Shown one piece after another: positions 12,478 through 23,227 of a stretch of 64,000 nt of DNA; position 1 is the first letter of the stretch, and each line of letters starts with the position of its first letter. Under the pieces are notes generated by a model that saw only the letters and a list, made by a program, of their open reading frames with translations, was not told the DNA's origin and did no database searches. The position numbers and the translations under genes are program-made. Origin of the DNA: Phoronis australis (Eukaryota > Phoronida > Phoronidae); NCBI GenBank assembly GCA_002633005.1, contig NMRA01000398.1:319202-383201 (forward strand). Reading direction: 5' to 3'.

Positions 12478-12713
12478 CTGAGATAAATGAAAGACACGAA
12501 AATGTGCCTGATTTCTAAAACCATGTCATGCGCTTTCTTATTCCAGGGACAAAGGTGAATTCAATCGCCGTGTAATACGGGAAGGCCCTATTAGACCACT
12601 TCCATATATTTTGCCTGTGTGAAAGATTTTTTTGCAACGTCGTAAGTGAACATTGGAATGATTACGAGACAAGGATACATGTACACGTACGAAAACGGCA
12701 ATACAGTGCTGGT

Positions 12714-15400
12714 TCATTGTTCATTGTTCTTAGCTTCTCTAACATTGCTCGAACTTGAGACTCTGGTGACTTTTCGACCACTAATCACGACATTGAATAG
12801 GAAAAATAAGGCATTGGTCAATGTTAGAATAGAAACTCCGCACCAAAGACCCAGATGCCCTCCGATCTCTGACAGCAAGCTCCAAGGCCCATTGGGATAC
12901 TTAGATACCTCGGTAATCAGTTCGACTTCGTCGTTATTAAAGAAAACGTTCACCTGCGCAAAGTGCTCATTAATCAGTTTATTTCTAAATATAAACTCCA
13001 TACTGTACTTATACATCTATTTATAGGCAACGGACGAAGTCTTTTTTGCAACAAAATGTCTGTAAAACGCCGCTGTTACGTTTTTATTGGGCCAACTAAA
13101 CGCAGACTGGCTTAACTTAAAATTATACTCTTCGCAAGCTTCCTGACAACCGCAGTGCTTTTGGAACTTTTGTTGGAATTCGTTCTTTGCTTTCAGCATG
13201 CAATCTACTTGGTTCGACCACTTTTCGTATGTACAGTTGTGGATAGCTGTAAAGTTACCACAAAACGACACTCGAGGATGGTGGTGTATTGGCAGGTCTG
13301 AATCTTTACAGTGACATCTCTCGATCACGTGCGTCTGTTCACACGCCCGCAAACAATTTGCTTTCGAATGGCGATAATTTTCGAAAGAAAACTTGTTCTG
13401 GGTGCAGCTGGATTCAAATGGAGGACCAAGACGTCTTTTTTTGACTGGCCTAACTGCTATGGAGGTGGAAAGCCCAGCGGCTATTTTAAGGGAATTCTCT
13501 GAAGGATTTACAAAATCTCCTTCATTATGCACAATCACTCTGAGACCGTGAGAGTTCAGATCTGTCAAAGAGGAATACGCCGATGAACCATTAATCTACT
13601 GCTGCAAACTTGAGTCAAGAGCATATGAGTAAAGAATCAGCGACAGTCCGTTCTCGTCTCCAGTTTTTTTCATAGCATTGTCATCCATATTCATCGTGAA
13701 GCAACGCCCGTAATAGGGACTTAGAAATTCTGTAATCTTACTAGTATTGCACGGTCTGCTGTCGTAAGTACAGCCAATAATAATATCCTGCATTTCCCAC
13801 GTGTAATCAGCAGCTCTATCGAGGTTATCGTAAATAAGTGCATATCCTCCATATTTTTTGTTTATTGTAGCACGCAGTTCACTGCCTCCTGACATACATT
13901 CCGTTAAGACACTGAACAGGTTCATGAAAACTGTGGCCAAGTGGCTTTTCGTAGCTGGCGTCGCATTGCATACTGAGCCACTGGGGAACGGTTTGTGAGC
14001 TGTAAATGTCTTTGTCACCGTTTTATGGTATGGATATTGGTAATAGTTGGCAAAGGATAGCACTACATTGACTGCAGCTGTCGTAAGACTGGCGAGAAGC
14101 ACTATTACCTACAAAGACAGAATGAGTTAAGGTTGTGTAAAACTTTATTTACAGAATCATATCCGTTGTAGTAATGTTGCTCTTGTGTCTAGCAAAATGC
14201 CGTTGTTCATTCTCTGTTAACTTCAAATACGTATTACGTAGCGTGAGAAAAACACACAGATTTTGCAGAACCACATTCAACCTCATGGTTGCAGAGCTGT
14301 CACTCAAATCATATCCCCTGACAGTATATACAAGTGTAGGCATGACAAGTTACATACGTCACAGAGACAACACAGGTTGTGAACTACATCTATGATGCAT
14401 TTACATGTGACATTGACAAAACTTGACAAATGATTTACAATTCAGAACTATAGGACACTGTAGCAATTAAAAATGTATCAAAATGCATTCACAGCTGATA
14501 ATCAATGCACCTGGCCGCTGCAAGGCGAGGGCACTTTTCATTCAGGTTATTCTAAAAAACCCAATCCCCACCCAAAAGTGAGCTCGTCTCTTGAACTTTT
14601 CTTAAAACTCAGGTATTCAGGTTTCCGGTGGCTTCCTACTCGGGTCAACGGCCCAAACATAAAAGTACACACTTTTAGTGTTGTGGGAGGTGCAAAATTG
14701 GACTTCAGCTAGCGGTTCATCACGGTTTCAGTTGACATGCCGAAACTAACATATATGTCGTGTCGGAACAATGGCATAATATTAGTAGTGGAGACGTGAC
14801 GTTGCCATACAGCTGAAGATGATGATTCTGGGAAATGACTCTTCTGCGACTGCGTGGAAAGATCTCCTAAGAAAAGTTGAGAACAACTCTTCTATAAGAA
14901 ACCGAAGACACACCATTCTGAGAGTGCGAAAGCGACTTTCCCTTTACACAATATGATTGGCATAGGAGAAACATGTTTTGTTCAACTGATCGACGTTTTA
15001 CGACCTTTGCAGACATTGTGTGAATTCTTTGGATGTCCCACCGCACAACAGTTGCAAATTGACGTCAAAGATTGTCAATGTGAAGTGGCATTGTATTAAA
15101 TCATGACACAAGAAAATTACTTTCTCGAGGAGCTGAACATCTCTACCTTTGTCTACGCCATGAATGTAATATATCACCATATTCCTACATATTTTATTTC
15201 ATTTTGTCGGCGCTTTCCGGCTGAAACACCCAATAAAATACGACAATCGTGCTTTAAAAACATTAAAGTCAGGTTGTTACTGATGCAACTTACCATTCCA
15301 ATACGTAACACATTGTTATAATTGCGGTTGAAGATTTGAGACGCCCCGTGACAGGAAGTTGTTCCACAAAGCTCAGATAAGTGTTTTTCTTATTCTTCAT
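12714..15400 (-). pseudogene. DEG/ENaC sodium-channel pseudogene (copy 1)
   Basis: Two exons: 15400-15294 and 14108-12714, with intron donor ATG|GTAAGT and acceptor TTTGTAG|GTA. The large exon has exactly the same length (1395 bases) and frame as the intact copy at 51786-53180. It keeps the family hallmarks (YGRCF, the cysteine-rich thumb, WPNK before the wrist, and a GVS selectivity-filter triplet in TM2). Three lesions kill it. A 1-base deletion near the start of exon 1 (after MKN) shifts the frame and leaves a TAA with no ATG in the HG-motif frame. A TAG at 13596-13598 stands where copy 3 has a Gln codon. A TAG at 13017-13019 stands where copy 3 has a His codon. Otherwise the divergence from copy 3 is low, so the loss looks recent, or the lesions are assembly errors in one haplotype. 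Confidence 0.85.
14467..14807. mobile_element. insertion of about 340 bp in the pseudogene intron
   Basis: In copy 3 the sequence TGTAGCAATACAGCTGAAGA is continuous (about 53525-53544). Here the same flanks are separated by about 340 bp starting TTAAAAATGTATC. I could not recognise termini or coding content. It could be a deletion in copy 3 instead. Confidence 0.4.
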
Positions 15401-15840
15401 CTTCGTTTCGTAATCAGTTCGGCCTGCACATCTCAATGTTAATGTTGCCCTTTGTTTCTGCCTGTCGCGGATTACGGAAAACGTGTCCACGAGTCGAGAG
15501 ATTGTATTGTGTGGAGTGATGAACGGTATTGGGTTTTATGATTGTACACATAGTTCAAACGTGACATTCAGCGATAAATAACTTGAGAAATGGGTATTGA
15601 TGAATTAATGGAATTGTAAACAATGTAAATTCAGAGAGAGAAGTCAAACGTTTGAAGTAACTTCTCAATTTTATCAGAGCACTTCACTCCATATTAGGTA
15701 ACATTATTTTCACGTGGGCTAAAAACCACGACGGTTAACTCAATCAAAACGTTGAGGGCGACACCATAGAATGGAATGAGCTAGTTGGTACTCATAACCT
15801 TTATTGAATATGTATTGACACACGCGGTTTTTGAAGCGCT

Positions 15841-16163
15841 AAAGGGTTCTTAAACGAGTAACTTTTGCGCGTTGAAATGTGCTTAATAAAAGCGTAAATT
15901 TGCTTACTCTAAGCGTACTTTTAATCAGTTCATACATGTATATTCCAATGACGCAGGTGCTCTCAAATTGATGAACCGAACGAAGATCGTTTTTAGAACT
16001 AAAAGTACACGTAGATTAAAAGTACTCGTAGATTAAAAAAATCACGCGTAAATTAAAGCAAAAATATATGTAGATTAAGCAAACCTACATGTAGATTAAG
16101 CAAAAATACAAGTAGATTAAGCGCATTTCAACGCGGGAAGAATTACTGGTTTAAGAACACTTT
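15841..16163. mobile_element. TIR element with an internal minisatellite
   Basis: The left end (AAAGGGTTCTTAAACGAGTA, then GCGCGTTGAAATGTGCTTAA) and right end (complement reads AAAGTGTTCTTAAACCAGTA, then CGCGTTGAAATGCGCTTAA) form imperfect inverted repeats of about 50 bp. Between 16001 and 16119 lie about six tandem units of 18-21 bp built on GTAGATTAA. There is no ORF. This is a MITE-like non-autonomous element; I see no clear target duplication. Confidence 0.6.
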
Positions 16164-16169
16164 GACGTT

Positions 16170-17990
16170 TCATAGATTAGTCTAAGAGTTTGAAAGTCAA
16201 AGATTGACGAATCTGTAAGGTACGACCAATGTACCTTTTTTAAAAAAATGAAAATTTGGTCTTCGATGGTTTAATTTGTTGCTTTATAAGAGAGATTAAC
16301 TTGTGTGATAGCCTCAGCTGTGAAACTGTACATGTATGTAAACCCTGTGCATTAATATTGACCTATCGCAAGCTCTGACACCGCGAGAAAAGTCACGTGA
16401 CACCCGACAAACGAACAATAAGTCTTACCCGTACTGTTTTTCGGGTAAAATGGCGGCTTGAAAACGAAGGTAAGTCAACAATTCAGCATTCTGATTGGTC
16501 AGTTAAACGGTCACTCAAATCCTGACGATAGGTCGGTTTGTGAATCGGGTACATGTACTTGTGGGTTGGTCACTGTCTGGCTTAAACTCACTTTGGGGTT
16601 GAGGTACAAAACCCCAGATGTTAACGTGTTTTAACACCTCACAAAATGCTTAGCTGTATCTGTTCTTGTGGACTCTACTCCCCAAATCGGGAGTTGTTGT
16701 ATGAGGTCAATTTTTGGAAAAAATAACACGTTTTTCAGTTATTTAATCTTGAATTATCGTTACTGATTAATTAAGCTAGACAGATATTGGACTGTAATAT
16801 TCAAATTTGGTCAATTTTGTTCAAACTCTTTGGGCCTTCACGTTTTCAAGGCTCCAAATTAAGCTTTCATGATCTTTCTAGCAACATATCAGAGGTTCTT
16901 AGTTTACCTCAACTGAGTGCACTGTATGAACTTCCGCACTGTGCCAAGCGCAGACAGGAAGTTAGGGAGGTCTAGAAGTACTCTGATCACTAATCGGTTA
17001 GAACACGATTTTTACGTGGTGGCGGAATTCGTTATACATGTACACTAGATGGTAATGTAGTTGTAAAGTAGATTTCAAAAAATGGACAGCATCGAAATTT
17101 GACAAGACTCCGCAGCCCTAACCAACGTGTTTTAACTTTTGACTATAGACTGACATTCAACCAACATTGCGTTTTATTCCTCTTTATCACTAGCTATCAA
17201 GTATAATGACTAGTCATCGCTTTCTGTAGGAATTGTGTACAACGCTTCCATTTTATCTTATCTTTACTACGCATGTGTCATTTACAACACGTGCAATTAC
17301 AAAGGACTTATTTGTCTAGATAGGCTCCAGGATTAGGCAGATTTGAAACATAAGGGATTTCGGTAAAGCAAACACGTTCGATGTTTACCCTTAGGCATTA
17401 GAAAAAAGAACACCATTATTCACACTTACAAGACTCCTCACATCATGAATATAATCAGTCCAATATACTTTTCTTGAACAACTGCGGAAGGACAGAATTT
17501 CGTCAAAAATTAAAAATTGTGCCTAGGTTTGTAATTTCTCATATTTTTTTCCAGTTCATTTCGTAAATCTACTCTCAAGCATAGCATCTATTTATGGAAT
17601 GCTCTTTCCGATGTCATGTAAACATTGCACAATATCAGCAATCTTATTAAACTTGCTTTCAAATGACATCTGTCCTATGAGTTTCATCAATCCACGCCAA
17701 CCCCTCGTACATCAACTATTACCAGAATTAAAGGAACAATTTTGAACAATTAAAAGGTGGTCCATTATATATTTCTTAAAAAAGTGTACACAGTTTTATG
17801 TAAACTGAATGTGACGCACTAAACATTGTCATGTCAACCAAACAGATCGTATCCATCTCTTCCACTCCCTGGATTCAAACAGTGATGACACCTCCATTTG
17901 GCACACGTTACCTCAAGTTTTAAATATTTTAATTAGGCTCATTGATATTGCATTTTTGTTTTGTTGTGTTTATTTGTGACTACGTATTTG
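16170..17990. other. non-coding stretch, no gene seen
   Basis: Nothing supportable beyond scattered TACATGTA octamers (about 16330, 16551, 17036). The region replaces the sequence found at 54355-55970 in the other duplicated unit. Confidence 0.4.
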
Positions 17991-17994
17991 TAAT

Positions 17995-19490
17995 TAAGAT
18001 CGTTTATTATCCAATTTATTATGTTGCAATACATAAAATTCGTATTTTGTAATTTCGTTGTCTGTCAAGAACAATCGTGTTTATATTTATTGTTATTACA
18101 TTGGTTAATCTGCCAGCATATACAGTTTTGTGGACAATAATTTTAACTTCCTGTGTTACATTTCGGTTGAAATAAACAGTTATGTAAAGAAAACATGCAT
18201 CGGCGCAGGCGACACATTGCAAAATATGAGCATAACTTATTCTTCGCACATCATATTTACCATTTTTCTAATGAATTTTCTAAACATAGTTCATCTTATG
18301 ACTACCTTCGTAACAGAGGATATGTTTTTGTCTTTGTTTGAAGACGTGTGTGCTCGTATCCCGGAGGTATCTCGTAGACATCTGCAAGGCACCTGGATGT
18401 GTACTCAAGAATTGTGAGTAACTCCACTGTGCAGGTGCCATTGCACTGACCCGTGCCAACCCCCCACCTCCTACTTACGGGCAGATTATTCACTGTTCAA
18501 GGCAGGTTTGTGGCTGTTTCTGTGTATGTTACAGTATAATAGTTTTGAATTTTTGAGATAAAGTTCTAACTAAAAAGCTTGTGTCTGCATCCTTAAATTT
18601 TTGCGCATAGTCTAAATGAGAACTTTCAACCACTGCAATTTTTGGCGCGACTCTCCCACATTTAAACTGTGTGCAAACAAACTTGTGATTTTTAAACTCA
18701 TACCAGTTTGCAGGTTTCTTTCTAAAAACAGCTATTAAAGTTTCGTGTCTCAAGAGCAAGATTTGTTCGTATGCACCTGAAGATAACCACGTCGTGTAAC
18801 CCATCACCATTATTTTATTTCGGAATAATTACGTAATAATAGTGTCAGTAAGCCCATGCGATCAAACATAAAATTTCTATTACAAACCTTATGCGTACTT
18901 TTCAATCCCACTGAAATTCAAACACAAAAGCAATAAGGAGTTTGACGTCTGAAACAATTAGTGATTTCCACTTAATTCTTCGAATCAATGCGTAAACCTA
19001 TTAGTCATTGATTACAAAGTACAGTACCTGGAAAGACTATACAGAACCAAGAATAATTTGAACGGTTAATTCTGGAGTTGTATCTGCACACCAATCTTCG
19101 GAAACTGAGAATGTAGAAAATGTTTCGGATGCTGAAATCAATGTCGAAATATCAAACATTTCCCTGACACCTAAATGGGTCTCACAGCTTTTACGTCCGC
19201 AAAAAGTCCATTTTGGAGATTAATGCTATATAAGTCAGTTCTTTTTGTGGATATATTTCAAATCGTCAATTTTCCCCAATTTTCTGTCAGGCATTCCCTA
19301 AAATTAAGGTCTTTGGCCAATTTCGATAGTCAGACACAGAGTAAGGTTGACTAAAGCTAGTAAGTAGAGTGTAGGCTGTGACACCAGCTTCCGATTGCAT
19401 TCCACCCTTGGGCTGATGTCATCAAAACACTTTCCACGCCCATAGATGTTACTTTATCGCGACAGTAATAATGGAACAGAACCTCAGTGG
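17995..19490. repeat. duplicated non-coding block, copy 1
   Basis: Aligns in the same orientation with 55972-57450 and, from its middle, with 59146-60110. It is the most diverged of the three. It contains no gene that I can support. The minus-strand frame at 18529-18810 is partly open in all three copies but collapses at different points. Confidence 0.75.
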
Positions 19491-20510
19491 TGCGTCTAAA
19501 CGCACGTGAAAAGGGAACTCAATTACACATATGATTATTTCGAAAACACCGAGAAATTCCAAAACGTTTAGGCAGGACTGTTTAAACTCAATATGACGAC
19601 ACTAGAAAGTGCAAAATCAACATTTCTCAACTAATCCGTCTTTGGCAAAGGATAACGGAGTAGTCTATCGGCTTCTTCCTATCTCGAAACTGTGTATCAC
19701 TTGGAAAAATTGATAACCTATTTTTAAATTTATTGATAAATTCGTATTTGGGAGCCATTTTTTTCTTGTTTACATCGGTGACTTATTAAGGACCTCCTTG
19801 CGGAATCAGTTGCTTGTGTTTCCCTAGTTTTGAGAAATCGTACAATCTTTATGTTAAGGCAAGCCACTTGCTGGAGTGTCACACCGTAATCAAATCAGCT
19901 GTCACTAATTTCTATTTTAATAACAATTATCCACCTATGACGGACGTGGGGTTAATAAATTGGCGTCATCTGGAGCAATCATACATTTAACATAGTAGAA
20001 AAACATCTACATGTATGATGCAACAGCCAAAAATGTTTAATTCCTAAAAACATAATGTACAAGACCTCTCTGTACAAGTAATGAGATTTATGGCACTCTG
20101 ACATCAATCTATTATTTGGGCAAATAACATTATACAGCACTTCTCCCACCCTCCCTACCCTGGGTACCACGACATTTCCACTCCGCCGATTCATACCTTT
20201 CCCACACTCTCTCCCTTTTGTCGAACGAAATCTGGTGTTGGTTATTGTTGTTTTTGCTGTCCCTGCTTGTACCTTCTTCAGGCCCGGAGCGTGATACCGT
20301 CAGGCAAGAACCGACGTCATTGGCTAGCGACCAGACCTGTACTTGAGCATCCATCACTGCAGATTGCTTCTCTCCACCCCGGTCACAGCTCTCGGCACAT
20401 ACTGAGCCACTAAACCACATTCCTTACAATATCTTTTTTTATCACTCCGGCTGGTCTGCTCACTCAGCTTGTCCGGAACCCTGTTTTGCAGATTGCTATA
20501 GCCCAGTTGG
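19490..20510. other. non-coding stretch, no gene seen
   Basis: No supported gene. A short dispersed repeat (GAAATCGTACAATCTTTATG, continuing TTAAGGCAAGCCAC) lies at about 19840-19880 and recurs at about 43045-43085. The minus-strand frames at 20130-20572 are open but have no recognisable family. Confidence 0.4.
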
Positions 20511-20519
20511 ATGTTTGGT

Positions 20520-20905
20520 GTACCCACTTGGTACTTTATAAGACATTTGCGCATTTCGCAGTTTGTACCCACTTGGTACTTGTTATTGAATTTGCCGTTT
20601 TGCTCGACTCAGTTGGTAGGCAAATGGCCAATACCCATTTGGTATTATGTACCCATTTGGTACTATGCTAACCTGTGCCACTTAGCATCCGATACTCAAT
20701 TATACTTTGGGTATCGGAAATGTGTGTGTTATCTTTGTTACGTATTTTTCATTGTTGTTTTATTACTTCATTGTATTATATTACTTTTTTCTTATTGAGG
20801 GCCCTCTTGGAAAGCAGTGCTGTCACTGAAGAGGCCACCTTCATTTTAAATATCACAATAATAAATAAATAAATAAATCTCTTGTAAAGGAACCCATCTG
20901 GTTCC
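20520..20905. repeat. cluster of short palindromes with core ACCCAYNTGGT
   Basis: Five imperfect palindromes share the core: GTACCCACTTGGTAC at 20520 and 20565, ATACCCATTTGGTAT at 20631, GTACCCATTTGGTAC at 20649 and GAACCCATCTGGTTC at about 20890. The outer arm bases change in a compensated way (GT..AC, AT..AT, GA..TC), so the inverted symmetry is kept. A looser member (GATAC..GTATC) spans about 20690-20714. Confidence 0.7.
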
Positions 20906-20909
20906 TTCT

Positions 20910-23225
20910 GTGAAATATTAATTTGTAGAGCTGTGACCCTGAAATTCGCAATATAACTTAAAATATACATTATTCTTGTTGTTTTATTTGTCCCCAATAA
21001 TAGAAATACTCAAATACTCCCAATACTCTTACAGTCTCAAAAGAAAACAGTTTTATACAGATAAACTTAACACATTTGAACTCAATGGACAAAACATTAA
21101 TATTTCTTAAATCTTATCTTCCTTTAATTTTTTTTCGCAACAATCATTGGGCCATAGATTTATGTCAGATATCATTTGTCATATCGTGCTTGAATTTTCT
21201 TTATTTATGTTTTTGTTGAACAAGGGTGTGATTATATCCCCAAATTTCAGTTGTTCCATTATTGTTTTTTTATACATAATTATGCCTATTTTTTTCATAT
21301 ACACGAATTTCAAAAACAACGACATCAATTTTCGGTAGGAAAAATGTTTCCTAGATAATAGTATTTTCCACTACTTTGGAAACAGGCCAACGGAAAGTGG
21401 AAGCCTTTATCATAATATTTCAAGTTGATAAAAGTAGCCCCAACCTTACAGTACGTTTAAGCCAGTTTCTGGATGGTCTTTGAAGTTACAAAACATAGAA
21501 CGTGAAGATTTTACCAAATACTTTCAGCTATTTACAGAGTTTGCAAAATAAAACTATTCAAAGTAAACCAAGTTTTTGTTTATTATACACCGAAGCAATT
21601 CGTGATTTTTGATCCGGGTACGAAAAATGCGTCACGTGTTTTGCTTTCTCTAAAATTAATGGCGTGCTCAAAAACTTATGGTCAAGAGCACCTACTTTTT
21701 ACTAAGTTTATGGTATTTTCGATTTGACGTATTGTTTCAAAACTTAAAAAATTGTGAAAACACGTAAACTCTTGCCCAGTTCCATCTCCGAATGCAAGAC
21801 CTAAGAAACATGATAAAAAGGGACTCGGCCACTTGAAAGAAATTTTCACTTCAATCTTATGCCAAATATCATAAAACCATCATTGTGAATTTCCGGAATA
21901 ACGGTCGCTGAACTGCGCAAAATTCCTTTAGAAGAACCAAAAATTAATTTCACAATAGTGCGTTGAACACCGGACAACTGTGTGAGTTATCGATTTGTCA
22001 TAAAAATATAACTGAATTTGTATTTCTGGTCAAACTTAATCACTATACGAAGCCAGTCCTGTCCAACAGAAATCCCCAAAGCGCGGCTCTTGGCCGTTAA
22101 ATCGGCAATATCCGATTAATAACGTGCCTACGTAAACTGTGTTATAACACTTTGGGTGACAGCGCAAAAGTACACGTCATTTATTAACGTTTGTGCCAAG
22201 GTCACAACCCAGGACATCCTTGAGGAATTATATTGCCACGTTACGTACAAGAACTTTCACCAGGGTTTATTTTTGAGTTACGTCTGCTTAGGTCAGAATG
22301 TGCTTAAATTCGGAAAGACCAAGTAAAATGCGAAGAAAAATAACACCAACCTACCCTCATTGGCGTTTGAGACTCTCGCAAGGAGACAAAAAGTGAAGCA
22401 CCGGTATAGAAGATTCATCATGATGCCAAGTGTTTCTCCACAACCACTGGGGAATTGGTCTTTCCCTCGCTATTTATGACAAATCGCGTAAAGAGAGCCG
22501 TTTCATCCAGTGGAAAGTAATGTTTTGCACGTGTTCCTTTTGTCACGTGTGCTGACGCCAATGCGTAAATGCATGCATGCATGCACGCATGGGAAAATGG
22601 TGCCGACTGTTGTACAGGGAACAGAAATCCAGACATGCGATGAATTCTAAATTTCAGTTGTGCACGAATATGAGAGTTACTCAATTGTGAAGCGACTATC
22701 AAGTTCCCCGCGTCCTGTCTATCAAACAATTTCTTGATATAAAAAAGCGGAAAACGGTTCATTTTTATGAGCTTTCGTACTTGCTGTACATGCATTTTAA
22801 TTAAAAATAACATTGCAAGTTTTTATTGACGTCAATGCATCTGAAGATAGGAATTCCTTTCTTAAGCAACCGTTTTGGTACTATTGTGCAATGATACCAT
22901 ACATGTAGATAATAACACAGAATCTGTGAGACAACTGAAAATCAAAACTTTCATATACGGAAAAATGATGATCAACAAGCTAGCTGCATCTACTACCTTA
23001 GGCTTACTAACATTTACTGTAAGTTCAACTCATGCGAGTGAGTATGCTGGTATCTTGCACCTACATGTATGTATGTTGCGGTTACGCCATCTATTGTTTA
23101 GGAGAATAGGCAGCAAGCAGTGAATCCGGGAATACGCCGAATAATTGCGTCACGACATATTGTTCTACGTCACAAACTTAAGAAAATGTTATTTGATTTT
23201 TGTGAGTAAACGGAGCAGGACGAAA
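20910..23225. other. non-coding stretch upstream of the F-BAR-like gene
   Basis: No supported exon. A 131-codon minus-strand frame (22418-22813) has no recognisable family or splice context. A short GCATGCAT run is at 22571-22590. Confidence 0.4.
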
Positions 23226-23227
23226 AT

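Larger units (their letters stand above)
10590..12650. repeat. segmental-duplication unit, copy 1
   Basis: From the shared start GGTGAAAGGTCCAGAAGATTTC this segment aligns with 46510-47635 and 50405-51750 in the same orientation. Together with the adjoining DEG/ENaC gene (12.7-15.6 kb here, 51.8-54.3 kb there) it forms a duplicated unit of about 4-5 kb. The copy here carries one extra insertion, 11757-12477. Confidence 0.8.

Noticed and set aside
12646-13026. 126-codon plus-strand open frame
   Set aside because: It is the antisense shadow of the DEG/ENaC C-terminus (compare 51751-52098, antisense of copy 3).
13017-13598. UAG readthrough or recoding in DEG/ENaC copy 1
   Set aside because: Both in-frame stops are TAG, which is curious, but exon 1 also has a frameshift and the intact paralog has His and Gln there, so plain pseudogenisation is simpler.
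18529-18810. Minus-strand frame conserved in three duplicated copies
   Set aside because: The copies lose the frame at different points and carry indels of 6 bp or more. Similarity is explained by DNA-level duplication, with no sign of protein constraint.
22418-22813. 131-codon minus-strand open frame
   Set aside because: No recognisable family, no splice context, and it includes a GCATGCAT simple repeat.
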